Assembly (NCBI GenBank): GCA_002448555.1
Contig: DJYV01000177.1
Coordinates: forward strand, 2,552 to 24,260
Direction: 5' to 3'
Origin: Flavobacteriales bacterium UBA6969
GTDB taxonomy: Bacteria > Bacteroidota > Bacteroidia > Flavobacteriales_D > Sanyastnellaceae
DNA length: 21,709 bases
Positions 14,435 through 21,709 of this stretch are shown here, piece by piece. The position numbers and the translations under genes were made by a program. Each line of letters opens with the position of its first letter. Position 1 is the first letter of the stretch. A model generated the notes under the pieces. The model did not search any database. It had not been told where the DNA came from and saw only the letters and a list, made by a program, of their open reading frames with translations.

Positions 14435-15010
14435 GTGGAAAAACTCGTTGAAGCCCGATTGCCCGTTCCCAATGCGCAATTCACCATGATTGCGTTTGGA
14501 GAAGAGGGTGATTTGCATCCGCACATTGCTCTTGTGGCGTCGTCAGCCGATGGCGCTGCAGTTCCGCTGGTGCGTGTGCACAGTGAGTGCATGACAGGCG
14601 ATGTTTTCGGATCAACGCGCTGCGATTGCGGGCAGCAGTTGGACTTGTCCCTGGCCCAGATTGGAGCCGAAGGGGGCTGCTTAATCTACCTGCGCCAAGA
14701 AGGTCGTGGCATCGGGCTGGTCGAAAAACTGAAGGCTTACAACCTCCAAGATGAGGGGATGGATACCATCGAAGCGAATGAAGCCCTCGGGCATCAAGCG
14801 GATGCTCGCTCGTTCGATGTGGCAGCAGAGATTTTGCGCACACTGGGCATGCTTGAGGTGCGGTTGCTGACCAACAACCCACAGAAAGTGAAAGAGCTCG
14901 AAGAAAACGGAATCCGCGTCGAAAAACGCGAGCCCGTGGTAATCACCCCGGTCAAAGAAAACGAAGCCTACCTCGCCGTCAAAAAGGCGGCAATGGGGCA
15001 CTGGCTTTAA
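14435..15010 (+). CDS. ribA: GTP cyclohydrolase II, stand-alone
   Basis: The enzyme opens GTP to 2,5-diamino-6-ribosylamino-pyrimidinone phosphate with release of formate, the first committed step of riboflavin synthesis. The 191 residues (E. coli RibA 196) include the zinc site HSECMTGDVFGSTRCDCG (Cys52, Cys63, Cys65), the nucleotide-binding RQEGRGIG, DTIEAN and RLLTNNPQK. The GTG start is supported by the alignment of VEKLVEARLPVP with known RibA N-termini and by a promoter box ending four bases upstream. The next in-frame ATG would remove part of the fold. It complements the RibB fusion at 430-1551, whose own cyclohydrolase domain has lost these cysteines. No FMN riboswitch can fit upstream. 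The convergent DUF819 gene ends 10 bases away. Confidence 0.95.
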   Translation: MEKLVEARLPVPNAQFTMIAFGEEGDLHPHIALVASSADGAAVPLVRVHSECMTGDVFGSTRCDCGQQLDLSLAQIGAEGGCLIYLRQEGRGIGLVEKLKAYNLQDEGMDTIEANEALGHQADARSFDVAAEILRTLGMLEVRLLTNNPQKVKELEENGIRVEKREPVVITPVKENEAYLAVKKAAMGHWL

Positions 15011-15020
15011 TGTGCCAAGC

Positions 15021-16298
15021 TTACATGGAGATGGCGTGCATGAGTTCCATGCACACGATGGCTCCCACCGTTCCGACGGCATAGCCCAAAACGGCAAGTA
15101 GAACGCCCACCGGAGCCAGCGCAGGAGAGAAGGCGCTCGCTACAATCGGAGCACTAGCCGCACCGCCCACGTTAGCCTGTGAGCCCACAGCGACAAAGAA
15201 GAAGGGGGCCTTGATGATTTTGGCGACGCTCAACAGCACCACGATGTGGGTAAGCATCCAAATGAGCCCGATCAAAATAACCGACCAGTAAACGTCCCAG
15301 TTGTGGTACAGTTCCACGACGTCCATTTTCATGCCGATGGTCGCAACGAGGATGTACAGGAACACGCTGCCCAATTTGCTTGCCCCGGCACCCTCGTAAT
15401 TGCGGAGCCCAGTGAAGCTCAAGCCAATACCTACAGCAGTAGCCGTCACGACAATCCAGAAGAATCCTTGTTCCAAGCTGCTCAAAAATTGAACGAAGCT
15501 GTCGGGGTTACGCTCGAGGATACCACCGAACCACCCTTTAAATGTCGGTCCGAGCACATCCGCCGAAACGTGGGCCAAAGCGACGGAACCGAAGGCCACA
15601 CCGCCGATGATCATCAAGTCGGTAAACGACGGCACGCGGGCAATGCCCAACTGGAAGGCTTCGACTTTCTTTTTGAGTTCATCCACCGCTGAGGCATCTG
15701 CCTTCAGTCGGCGGTCGAGCGCTGCGCTCATGCCTGCCCCGACCAGCAAAAAGGGCATCCACAAGTTGGCCACAAATACATCCACGATGAGCATAGCGGA
15801 GAACTGGTCATCGGTGGTCATGGAAATTTCCTTCAATGCCGCCTGATTGGCACCTCCACCAATCCAGCTGCCGGCCACCGTCGACAGCCCACGCCAGAAG
15901 GCGTCCGGCGCATCGCCACCCAAAACCGCAGGCTCGATGAAGCTCACCGCCCAGAGCGCCAGCGGCCCCCCGATGATGATGCCGATGGTCGCCGCAAAAA
16001 ACATGATGATGGCCTTTGGCCCCAGGTTCCAAATGCCCTTGAGATCGATGCTCAGGCAGAGCAGCACCAGGCTCGCAGGCAGGAGGTAGCGGGAGGCGAC
16101 GAAGTACAAATTGGACGCCTCGCCGTCTACAAGTCCAAAGCTGTTGTACATCGCTGGCATGAAGTAGCAGACGAGCAGCGTTGGGATGATGGTATAAAAC
16201 CGCTTAAACTGGGGAAGGGTGCTGCTGTAAAAGACCAAGGCCAGTGTGGAAACCAGCAAGCCGAGCACCACGGCGTCGTTCGTAATCAATGCGTCCAT
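15021..16298 (-). CDS. DUF819 (YjcL-like) integral membrane protein
   Basis: The 425-residue protein has about ten or more hydrophobic segments in two halves. Its glycine-rich motifs TVAGSWIGGGANQAA and FVAVGSQANVGGAASAP sit at equivalent places in the two halves, as expected for inverted-repeat carriers. These features match the DUF819/YjcL family, inner-membrane proteins of unconfirmed function and possible transporters. I chose the ATG at 16298 (MDALITND) over a TTG at 16307, because a promoter-like TTAGTTTG (16312-16305, one mismatch to TAnnTTTG) overlaps the TTG codon and ends six bases before this ATG. An internal charged stretch (LKADASAVDELKKKVEAF) is a probable cytoplasmic loop. The 3' end converges on ribA with a 10-base gap and no visible terminator. 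Confidence 0.88.
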   Translation of the reverse strand: MDALITNDAVVLGLLVSTLALVFYSSTLPQFKRFYTIIPTLLVCYFMPAMYNSFGLVDGEASNLYFVASRYLLPASLVLLCLSIDLKGIWNLGPKAIIMFFAATIGIIIGGPLALWAVSFIEPAVLGGDAPDAFWRGLSTVAGSWIGGGANQAALKEISMTTDDQFSAMLIVDVFVANLWMPFLLVGAGMSAALDRRLKADASAVDELKKKVEAFQLGIARVPSFTDLMIIGGVAFGSVALAHVSADVLGPTFKGWFGGILERNPDSFVQFLSSLEQGFFWIVVTATAVGIGLSFTGLRNYEGAGASKLGSVFLYILVATIGMKMDVVELYHNWDVYWSVILIGLIWMLTHIVVLLSVAKIIKAPFFFVAVGSQANVGGAASAPIVASAFSPALAPVGVLLAVLGYAVGTVGAIVCMELMHAISM

Positions 16299-16304
16299 GG
16301 GGTG

Positions 16305-16312
16305 CAAACTAA
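16305..16312 (-). promoter_or_regulatory. Candidate -7 box of the DUF819 gene
   Basis: TTAGTTTG on the minus strand has one mismatch to TAnnTTTG and lies six bases before the ATG at 16298. No TTG is seen at the -33 position. The spacing fits the short-leader layout of def, ribA and the threonine aldolase gene. Confidence 0.4.
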
Positions 16313-16335
16313 TGAATTTCTGCGCCGGCCGGGCA

Positions 16336-16367
16336 TGAAAAAACCCCGGTGGAACCGAGGTTTTTCA
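16336..16367 (-). terminator. Terminator of the yaaA-FKBP operon
   Basis: Read on the minus strand, a hairpin of about 11 bp with one mismatch (AAAAACCTCGG against CCGGGGTTTTT) encloses a 5-base loop. It ends in six T residues, 19 bases after the FKBP stop. Confidence 0.8.
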
Positions 16368-16385
16368 TCATTCAGTGAAGCTTGA

Positions 16386-17054
16386 TTACTGGAAGGAGAT
16401 CAATTCCACTTCGAAGATCAAAGCCGCATACGGTGGGATGGGGCCGTTCGGGTTGGGGTTCGCGCCGTAGGCCAATTCTTGTGGGATGTAGAATTTGGTC
16501 TTTCCACCGGGCTTCATGAGTTGCAGTCCTTCGGTCCATCCTTTGATGACGTTGCCCAAGGGGAAGGAGATGGGTTCGCCACGCTTGTAAGACGAATCGA
16601 ATTCGGTGCCGTCGATCAGCGTTCCTCGGTAGTGCACAGTTACGGTTGATGCGGCAGTCGGGGTTTCACCTTCTCCGACGGTGAGGTGGGTGTACTGCAA
16701 CCCGGATGCGGTTACGTTTACGTCTTTGTTCTTCACGTTTTCCGCCAAGAAGGCCTCACTTTCCGCTTTGGCTGCTGCTCCGGCCGCTTCTTTCTTGGCT
16801 TGGAAGACTTCACCCACCATGGCGTTGGCCTGTTCAGGGGTCATGCTGGCTGAAGCGGCCATTTGCTCGGCGAGGCCTTTGGCCATGTCATCGGTTGAAA
16901 TTTCGTTGAGGCCTTGGTCTTGCAAATTCTTCGCAAACAAAATGCCGAGGGCATAGCTAATGGATTCCATAGAGGGAGTGGTTTGGGCTCGGCCAGGAGC
17001 GGCGAGCAAAGTGATGAGAGAAAAGAGCGTTGCCGCTTTTAGGATGTGTTTCAT
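16386..17054 (-). CDS. FKBP-type peptidyl-prolyl cis-trans isomerase, exported
   Basis: The 222-residue protein has a signal peptide (MKHILKAATLFSLITLLAAPGRAQ). A helical region at about 30-110 (ISYALGILFAKNLQDQGL...AKGLAEQMAAS...) resembles the dimerisation domain of FkpA/FklB proteins. The FKBP catalytic domain follows at about 115-222, with VTVHYRGTLIDGTEFDSSYKRGEPISFPLG, VIKGWTEGLQLMKPGGK, IPQELAYG and the terminal LIFEVELISF strand. It likely assists folding of proteins in the periplasm by isomerising Xaa-Pro bonds, plausibly including the many exported proteins of this organism. It starts 7 bases after the yaaA stop and is the second gene of that operon. A strong hairpin terminator follows it. 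Confidence 0.92.
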   Translation of the reverse strand: MKHILKAATLFSLITLLAAPGRAQTTPSMESISYALGILFAKNLQDQGLNEISTDDMAKGLAEQMAASASMTPEQANAMVGEVFQAKKEAAGAAAKAESEAFLAENVKNKDVNVTASGLQYTHLTVGEGETPTAASTVTVHYRGTLIDGTEFDSSYKRGEPISFPLGNVIKGWTEGLQLMKPGGKTKFYIPQELAYGANPNPNGPIPPYAALIFEVELISFQ

Positions 17055-17061
17055 GGTGAAA

Positions 17062-17835
17062 TTATTTCGATGTTAAGGCGTCTCGGGTAAACACCCAATC
17101 GTCCGCCGATGAGAGGTTGGGATCGTAAGCATATCCCATTCCTGTGAATTGTTTCAAGTCTTCCGGGTTCGTCCATTGGTTTTGGACGATGTGCCGCGCC
17201 ATGGTGCCCCGGGCTTCCTTCGCATAGGCCATTTTGGCTTTGTATTCCGTGCCAACCAATTCCTTGAAGGCGGGGTTGATGACCCGTCCTGCGTAGGTTT
17301 TGGCGATGGCCGTCTTGCTGTACTCGTTACTCGCCAAGTTGATGATCAGGCCATTGGCTTCAGTTTCAATGCGCCGCTGGATGCGATCGCCCCAGAACGC
17401 ATACAGATTGGGGGTTTTGGAGGTGATGAGCCACCTCAACCCCATTTCAAGGCGGTAGGGCTGCATCAGGTCAAGGGGCTTCAGCACGCCATACAGTCCG
17501 GACAGAATCCGCAGGTGCCGTTGGGCAAACGCGCGGTCGGCATCATTCCACGTGCGGGCTTGAAGCCCCGTGTAAACGGCTCCCTTGAAGCAGTGGGCAG
17601 CAGGCCGGGCGTTAGCTGCGGAAAAGGGGGTGTTCCAGTTGCTTGCCCATTCGACCGTCTGTGCAGCGATGCTGGGATTGACGCTCATGAGTCCTTCCAC
17701 TTTTTTCGTGCTCATCCGCTTCAGCTTCGCCATGAGCTTTTCCGATGCTTCGAGAAACGCCGGAAGCGTGCTGTCCTCGACCGGCGGAGCATCTTCGAAG
17801 GAGAGCGTTTTGGAAGGTGATAGGAGGATGAGCAT
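17062..17835 (-). CDS. yaaA: YaaA family peroxide-stress protein
   Basis: The 257-residue protein matches the YaaA/UPF0246 (DUF328) family in length (E. coli YaaA 258) and motifs: MLILLSPSKTLSF at the start, SGLYGVLKPLDLMQPYRLEMG in the middle, and LINLASNEYSK and VINPAFKE in the second half. In E. coli YaaA lowers free intracellular iron during hydrogen peroxide stress and limits oxidative DNA damage. It is a cytoplasmic, DNA-binding fold protein. The start at 17835 is preferred over the TTG at 17847, because family members begin at this methionine and the promoter box TAGCTTTG (17852-17845) overlaps the alternative. The FKBP isomerase gene follows 7 bases downstream. No OxyR or PerR site was recognised. 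Confidence 0.93.
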   Translation of the reverse strand: MLILLSPSKTLSFEDAPPVEDSTLPAFLEASEKLMAKLKRMSTKKVEGLMSVNPSIAAQTVEWASNWNTPFSAANARPAAHCFKGAVYTGLQARTWNDADRAFAQRHLRILSGLYGVLKPLDLMQPYRLEMGLRWLITSKTPNLYAFWGDRIQRRIETEANGLIINLASNEYSKTAIAKTYAGRVINPAFKELVGTEYKAKMAYAKEARGTMARHIVQNQWTNPEDLKQFTGMGYAYDPNLSSADDWVFTRDALTSK

Positions 17836-17844
17836 AAGGGACAG

Positions 17845-17875
17845 CAAAGCTAGCGGTTGATGTCAGTGAATCCAA
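17845..17875 (-). promoter_or_regulatory. Promoter of the yaaA-FKBP operon
   Basis: On the minus strand TTG (17875-17873), 20 bases, then TAGCTTTG (17852-17845). The ATG at 17835 lies 9 bases after the box, so the leader would be very short. The -33 end lies 38 bases from the start of the divergent surface-protein gene. Confidence 0.7.
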
Positions 17876-17913
17876 TTCGCGTATATTCGAAATTCAAACC
17901 TAAACCCATCGCG

Positions 17914-19818
17914 ATGCATCACCTTATTCCTGCATTTCTCTTGTTGCACGCTTCCCTTTTTGTGTTCTTCCTTCCCGGCGCTCAGGCGCAGTGTGAAGCA
18001 GGCGAAGTGGCCATTGAATTCGTCATAGATACGGATGCATGGGGCTATGAATTGTACTGGGAGCTTACGCCTGCAGGAGAGGAATGTGGAGGTGAAAACT
18101 TCATCGCCAGCGGCGGCAATTCGGCCAATGTAGGATGCGACGGAGCCGGCAACGGCGGCAATGGCGGCACCACTTACGGCAACAACGCTATCTATACTGA
18201 AGGACCGTTTTGTGTTGCGGAGGGTGCGGTGGTTGACTTGATTCATGTGGACAGCTACGGCGACGGCGGCAATCGGTTTGACCTCTCCATGGACGGCATT
18301 TTATCTGGAATTTTCAACGGCACGGGATACGGCAACGTGTGGACGTTCACGGCAGGGGAGAGTTTGTTCATCGACTACGATGTGCCCTGTGCTGCAGCTG
18401 AGATTGAGGTCGATGGAGAATCGGTTGTAGTGACCTCAGGAGGCGGGACTGTGCAAGCCGGGGAGTTGAGCCCAGGCCCAGCACCGAGTGGTTCGTGCAG
18501 CTTGCCTGGTTCGTGGTGCGGCTCGGATGGGTACGCTTCGAGTTCCGTTTGGTTGACGTTCACGCCCGAGACGACTGATCCCGTGACCATCACGACATGC
18601 TCCGATTCTTCGACGTTCGATACGCAGTTGGCGTTGTACCGGGCCACTGATTGCGGCGATTTCTCGACCTATGAATTGATCGGGTCCAACGACGATTGGT
18701 GCGCGGGTTATCGCTCGACGATGTTCACTAGCTGCTTGGAAGTGGGTGCAACCTATTACATCCAAGTTGATGGATGGGCAGGCCAAACCGGCGATGCCGA
18801 TGTGTCGGTCTTTACCTCTGAGGCATTCGATTCGTCTGCAGATGCGCAGGTGCGCAACGTGGCGTGCCCGATGGACAAGGACACGGCTCCGGACGGCTTC
18901 ATCTTGGCTTATGTGAACGAAGGCGGATCGGACTTTAATTGCACTTGGTCGGGGCCAAATGGGTACACTTCCACTGATTCGTGGATTTTTGACTTGGCCC
19001 CTGGGGTGTACACGGCTGACATCACCACGACCTGTGGTACGCAATTCACCGTTGAGCGCACTGTTGCTGCTCCGGAAGCCTGGAGTGTGAGCACGACGGT
19101 GACCGAAGCGAGTTGCGAAGAGGCCTCGGACGGGGTCATTGAAATTGAGGTGGAAGGCGCTTCGGATCCTTACACCTTTGCGTGGACCGGTCCCAATGAG
19201 TTCACATCTGAACAGCAGAACCTCGACAGCCTGTCACCGGGGACCTACCAGTTGAATTTGACCGATGCCAACGGCTGTGCCTACCCCGTGACTGCCTTTG
19301 TTCCGGAGGTGGAGCCCAGTGATTTCACCATCGGCAACGACACCATCATCTGCGAGGATGAGCCGCTGCTCATTTACGGACCGCTCGGCTACGACTACGA
19401 ATGGCAGGACGGTTCCAACAACCAGTTCTTTTACGTTTCGCCGGGTGACTTTGCGCCCGGGACGTACAGCATCGTCCTCAGCGGAACGACCGATTCTGGT
19501 TGCGAATTCGCCGATGCCATGATCTTGACGGTGCACGATTGCTCGGTTGGGGTCGGTGAAGTAGGGCTGGGCGATGCCGTCTTGTACCCCAACCCGACTG
19601 CCGAAAATGTCTTCTTCGAAGTGGACCCGGGATCGAGTGGCTGGACCGTTCGCGCCTTTGATTTGGCCGGGCGGGAAGTCGCGTCCACCCAATGGATCGG
19701 CAGCACCACAGCTGTGTTTGATGTGATCAGCTGGAAAAACGGTCAATATTTGCTGCAATTCGAAGACGCAGAACGCGTCATCGTACGCCAACTATCGGTT
19801 CAGCACGGATTGCGTTAA
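17914..19818 (+). CDS. T9SS-exported surface protein with PPC-like domain and SprB-type repeats
   Basis: The 634-residue protein starts with a signal peptide (MHHLIPAFLLLHASLFVFFLPGAQAQ); the in-frame start at 17857 only adds a charged extension. Four parts follow. Residues about 27-150 are a cysteine- and glycine-rich beta domain (DTDAWGYELYWELTP...). Residues about 155-305 resemble pre-peptidase C-terminal beta-sandwich domains (WLTFTPET...TFDTQLALYRATDCG...YYIQVDGWAG). Residues about 309-466 hold two SprB-type repeats (FAWTGPNEFTSEQQNL, LSPGTYQLNLTDANGC). An Ig-like segment then leads to a C-terminal type A T9SS sorting domain (about 550-634: VLYPNPTAENVFFE, RAFDLAGREV, WKNGQYLLQFE). It is expected to cross the outer membrane by T9SS and stay on the surface or be released; adhesion is plausible. 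The 3' end overlaps the convergent threonine aldolase gene by 27 bases. Confidence 0.88.
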   Translation: MHHLIPAFLLLHASLFVFFLPGAQAQCEAGEVAIEFVIDTDAWGYELYWELTPAGEECGGENFIASGGNSANVGCDGAGNGGNGGTTYGNNAIYTEGPFCVAEGAVVDLIHVDSYGDGGNRFDLSMDGILSGIFNGTGYGNVWTFTAGESLFIDYDVPCAAAEIEVDGESVVVTSGGGTVQAGELSPGPAPSGSCSLPGSWCGSDGYASSSVWLTFTPETTDPVTITTCSDSSTFDTQLALYRATDCGDFSTYELIGSNDDWCAGYRSTMFTSCLEVGATYYIQVDGWAGQTGDADVSVFTSEAFDSSADAQVRNVACPMDKDTAPDGFILAYVNEGGSDFNCTWSGPNGYTSTDSWIFDLAPGVYTADITTTCGTQFTVERTVAAPEAWSVSTTVTEASCEEASDGVIEIEVEGASDPYTFAWTGPNEFTSEQQNLDSLSPGTYQLNLTDANGCAYPVTAFVPEVEPSDFTIGNDTIICEDEPLLIYGPLGYDYEWQDGSNNQFFYVSPGDFAPGTYSIVLSGTTDSGCEFADAMILTVHDCSVGVGEVGLGDAVLYPNPTAENVFFEVDPGSSGWTVRAFDLAGREVASTQWIGSTTAVFDVISWKNGQYLLQFEDAERVIVRQLSVQHGLR

Positions 19819-20847
19819 CGCCGAGCACGTGGCGTCGATCTGCCCTTGATTTAGGTCGCGGTGGATGACCAAGCGCACCTTTTGGGGGCCGAAGGCGAAG
19901 CAATGGATGCCATCCCGGGCGGCAGCTTCCACAAATTCTGCTGCCGTCAATCCTGCGGCGATTTCGAAAATGACAATGTTGGTTTCGACGGGATCCACGG
20001 CGGAGACCCGGCTCAGTCCTGTGAGTACATCTCCGATTTGCTTAGCTCTGCTGTGGTCTTCGCGCAGTCGGGGTAATTCGTGGTCCAAGGCGTGGTTGCA
20101 GGCCGCCGTCAAAACACCGATTTGGCGCATCCCTCCGCCGAAAACCTTGCGCGAACGATGCGCTTCGGCGATGAAGGCTTTGGAGCCGATCAACACCGAA
20201 CCAACAGGCGCGCCGAGGCCTTTGGAAAAGCACACTGAAATGGAATCAAACATTTGCCCATAGGTCTTCCAGTCCGCCGCTGACGGCAGGGCATTCCCCG
20301 CTCGCGCCACCATGGCGTTCCAGCACCGCGCACCGTCGAGGTGCAAGGGCAGCCCTGCCGCATCACAGCCTTCGCGAATGGCCTGAATGTCATTCACGTC
20401 CCAAACGGCTCCACCGCCGCGGTTGCAGGTGTCCTCGATGGACACGAGCGAGGTGCGGGCGTAGTGGCTGTCTGCCGGATTGATTTCTGCCGCGGCGTCT
20501 TCCCATGAGAACCGGCCGTGGTCGCCGTGGAGCAGGCGAACGGACGCTCCTGAGTTGCGGGCAATTCCGCCGCCTTCATAGTTGTAGATGTGCGCCATTC
20601 GGTCGCAAATGACCTCGTCTCCAGGCCGCACGTGGACGTTGATGGCGATCTGGTTGGTCATGGTGCCGGAAGGGCAGAACAGGGCCGCTTCATGACCAAA
20701 CATCTCCGCACACCGTTGTTGGAAGGCCTCAGAAGTGGGGTCTTCGGCGAATACATCGTCACCAGTTTGTGCGGCGTGCATCGCATCCAACATGGCCGGG
20801 GTAGGGCGGGTCAAGGTGTCCGACCGGAAATCAGCGTTCAGCTCCAT
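19792..20847 (-). CDS. ltaE: Low-specificity L-threonine aldolase
   Basis: This pyridoxal-phosphate enzyme (fold type I) cleaves L-threonine or allo-threonine to glycine and acetaldehyde in the cytoplasm. The 351 residues show FRSDTLTRPTPAML at the N-terminus, GDDVFAEDPT, CPSGTMTNQIAI, HIYNYEGGG, the cofactor-binding HLDGAR (169-174), and FSKGLGAPVGSVLIG with Schiff-base Lys209. The start MELNADFRSDT at 20847 is preferred over GTG at 20853, because the promoter box TAGCTTTG ends five bases before this ATG and family members begin here. It is divergent from the S46 peptidase gene (59 bases between starts). The stop codon lies inside the convergent surface-protein gene. Confidence 0.94.
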   Translation of the reverse strand: MELNADFRSDTLTRPTPAMLDAMHAAQTGDDVFAEDPTSEAFQQRCAEMFGHEAALFCPSGTMTNQIAINVHVRPGDEVICDRMAHIYNYEGGGIARNSGASVRLLHGDHGRFSWEDAAAEINPADSHYARTSLVSIEDTCNRGGGAVWDVNDIQAIREGCDAAGLPLHLDGARCWNAMVARAGNALPSAADWKTYGQMFDSISVCFSKGLGAPVGSVLIGSKAFIAEAHRSRKVFGGGMRQIGVLTAACNHALDHELPRLREDHSRAKQIGDVLTGLSRVSAVDPVETNIVIFEIAAGLTAAEFVEAAARDGIHCFAFGPQKVRLVIHRDLNQGQIDATCSALTQSVLNR

Positions 20848-20852
20848 GAACA

Positions 20853-20882
20853 CAAAGCTAATCCCAGCCTTCTTATCTTCAA
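20853..20882 (-). promoter_or_regulatory. Threonine aldolase promoter, leaderless layout
   Basis: On the minus strand TTG (20882-20880), exactly 19 bases, then TAGCTTTG (20860-20853). With the L31 promoter this is the best match in the window to the Bacteroidota consensus. Only TGTTC separates the box from the ATG at 20847. Confidence 0.78.
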
Positions 20883-20906
20883 CCCCGCAACGCGAAATCG
20901 AAACCC

Positions 20907-21709
20907 ATGATGAACCGATTCACTCCCCTTTTCTTGCTCGCCACATTCACCCTTTCCCACGCTTCCATCGAGGCGAAGGAGGGCATGTGGATTCCGACTT
21001 TGCTGCAAGCAGTCGAAGGGGACATGCAGTCGATGGGCCTGCACCTGACCGCAGAGGACATCTACAGCATCAACGAAGGCAGTTTGAAAGATGCCATCGT
21101 TCATTTCAATGGTGGATGCACCGCAGAGATGATCAGCGGGGAGGGCTTGCTGTTGACCAATCACCACTGCGGTTATGGCGAGATTGCGTACCACAGCACG
21201 GTGGAAAACGACTACCTGGCGGATGGCTTTTGGGCGATGTCGCGCGCGGAAGAGTTGGCCAACCCGGACTTGGTCGCCACTTTTATTGACCGCATCGAGG
21301 ACGTCACGGAGCTTGTGCGCAATGCGGAAGATCCCCAAGCGGCAAAAGCGGACTTGGTTGCCCAAGCCACGGATGGCACCGGCCTCGACGCTGAGGTGGT
21401 GGCGTTTGATTTTGGCAACAGCTTTTACTTGATCACCACAAAGACCTACCGCGATGTCCGGCTTGTAGGAGCGCCTCCCTCGGCGGTGGGGAAATTCGGC
21501 GGAGACACCGACAACTGGGTATGGCCGCGCCACACGGGGGATTTCAGCATGTTCCGCATCTATGCGGACGCGAACAATGAGCCGGCGGATTACAGCGAGA
21601 CCAACGTTCCCTTTCAGCCCAAACACCATTTCCCCGTCGACCTCGGTGGGGTCAAGGAGGGGGACTTCACCATGGTTTTTGGATTCCCCGGCCGCACGGA
21701 GCAATACCT
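20907..21709 (+). CDS. S46 family dipeptidyl-peptidase (DPP7/DPP11 type), 5' part
   Basis: The frame is open from ATG at 20907 to the window end, giving 267 complete residues of a protein that is usually about 700 long, so this is a truncation by the window. A signal peptide (MMNRFTPLFLLATFTLSHAS) precedes KEGMWIPTLL, the usual start of mature S46 enzymes. LLLTNHHCGYG (residues 81-91) holds the catalytic histidine, and NWVWPRHTGDFSMFRIYAD near residues 206-225 holds the probable catalytic aspartate. The serine and the specificity residue lie beyond the window. These periplasmic serine exopeptidases remove dipeptides from oligopeptides and support amino-acid or peptide use in Bacteroidota. DPP7 or DPP11 specificity cannot be decided. 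A second ATG follows directly (MM), so the start could be 20910. Confidence 0.93.
   Translation, partial: MMNRFTPLFLLATFTLSHASIEAKEGMWIPTLLQAVEGDMQSMGLHLTAEDIYSINEGSLKDAIVHFNGGCTAEMISGEGLLLTNHHCGYGEIAYHSTVENDYLADGFWAMSRAEELANPDLVATFIDRIEDVTELVRNAEDPQAAKADLVAQATDGTGLDAEVVAFDFGNSFYLITTKTYRDVRLVGAPPSAVGKFGGDTDNWVWPRHTGDFSMFRIYADANNEPADYSETNVPFQPKHHFPVDLGGVKEGDFTMVFGFPGRTEQY

Noticed and set aside
20838..21704. Open frame of 288 codons on the minus strand
   Set aside because: Antisense to the S46 peptidase, which shows catalytic motifs; the plus-strand frame is merely unclosed at the window end.

Overview
The window looks like chromosomal DNA of a Bacteroidota bacterium, most likely a marine or aquatic member of the order Flavobacteriales. 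Four observations support this. Several genes have the Bacteroidota -7 promoter box TAnnTTTG, some with a TTG about 18-20 bases upstream. Secreted proteins carry GCTD...DDGSC repeats. One surface protein has SprB-type repeats and a type IX secretion (T9SS) C-terminal domain. A dipeptidyl-peptidase of family S46 is present. Shine-Dalgarno sequences are not evident. I saw no rRNA, tRNA, CRISPR array, insertion sequence or phage gene, and no gene-free stretch longer than about 155 bases.

Layout. 1-430: ribosomal protein L31 (type B) and a terminator shared with a convergent gene. 430-1551 (-): a RibB enzyme fused to a GTP cyclohydrolase II domain that has lost its zinc cysteines. 1602-2665 (+): peptide deformylase, translationally coupled to a small TPR-like lipoprotein. 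2741-5430 (+): class II fructose-bisphosphate aldolase and glucose-6-phosphate isomerase, an apparent operon. 5566-9834 (+): a 1422-residue secreted repeat protein. 9955-11304 (+): an SLC45/sucrose-type sugar transporter. 11458-14337 (+): a 959-residue secreted multidomain protein with carbohydrate-binding-like modules. 14435-15010 (+): stand-alone GTP cyclohydrolase II with a GTG start. 15021-16298 (-): DUF819 membrane protein. 17835-16386 (-): the yaaA and FKBP-isomerase operon. 17914-19818 (+): a T9SS-exported surface protein. 20847-19792 (-): threonine aldolase. 20907-end (+): S46 peptidase, cut by the window edge.

How the genes fit together. The two riboflavin genes are complementary: the fusion protein should supply only dihydroxybutanone phosphate, and the separate RibA should supply the GTP cyclohydrolase step. 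Aldolase and isomerase form a core sugar-phosphate block, followed by two large secreted repeat proteins flanking a sugar transporter. This could be a glycan capture and uptake neighbourhood, but no glycoside hydrolase is visible, so that is inference. The two large secreted proteins share an unusual C-terminus, a single dockerin-like EF-hand flanked by cysteines, in place of the T9SS domain seen in the third surface protein.

The most interesting signals are this shared C-terminal module, the four-fold repeated domain of about 180 residues that I cannot name, and a recurring promoter layout in which TAnnTTTG lies only 4-6 bases before the start codon, implying leaderless mRNAs for several housekeeping genes.
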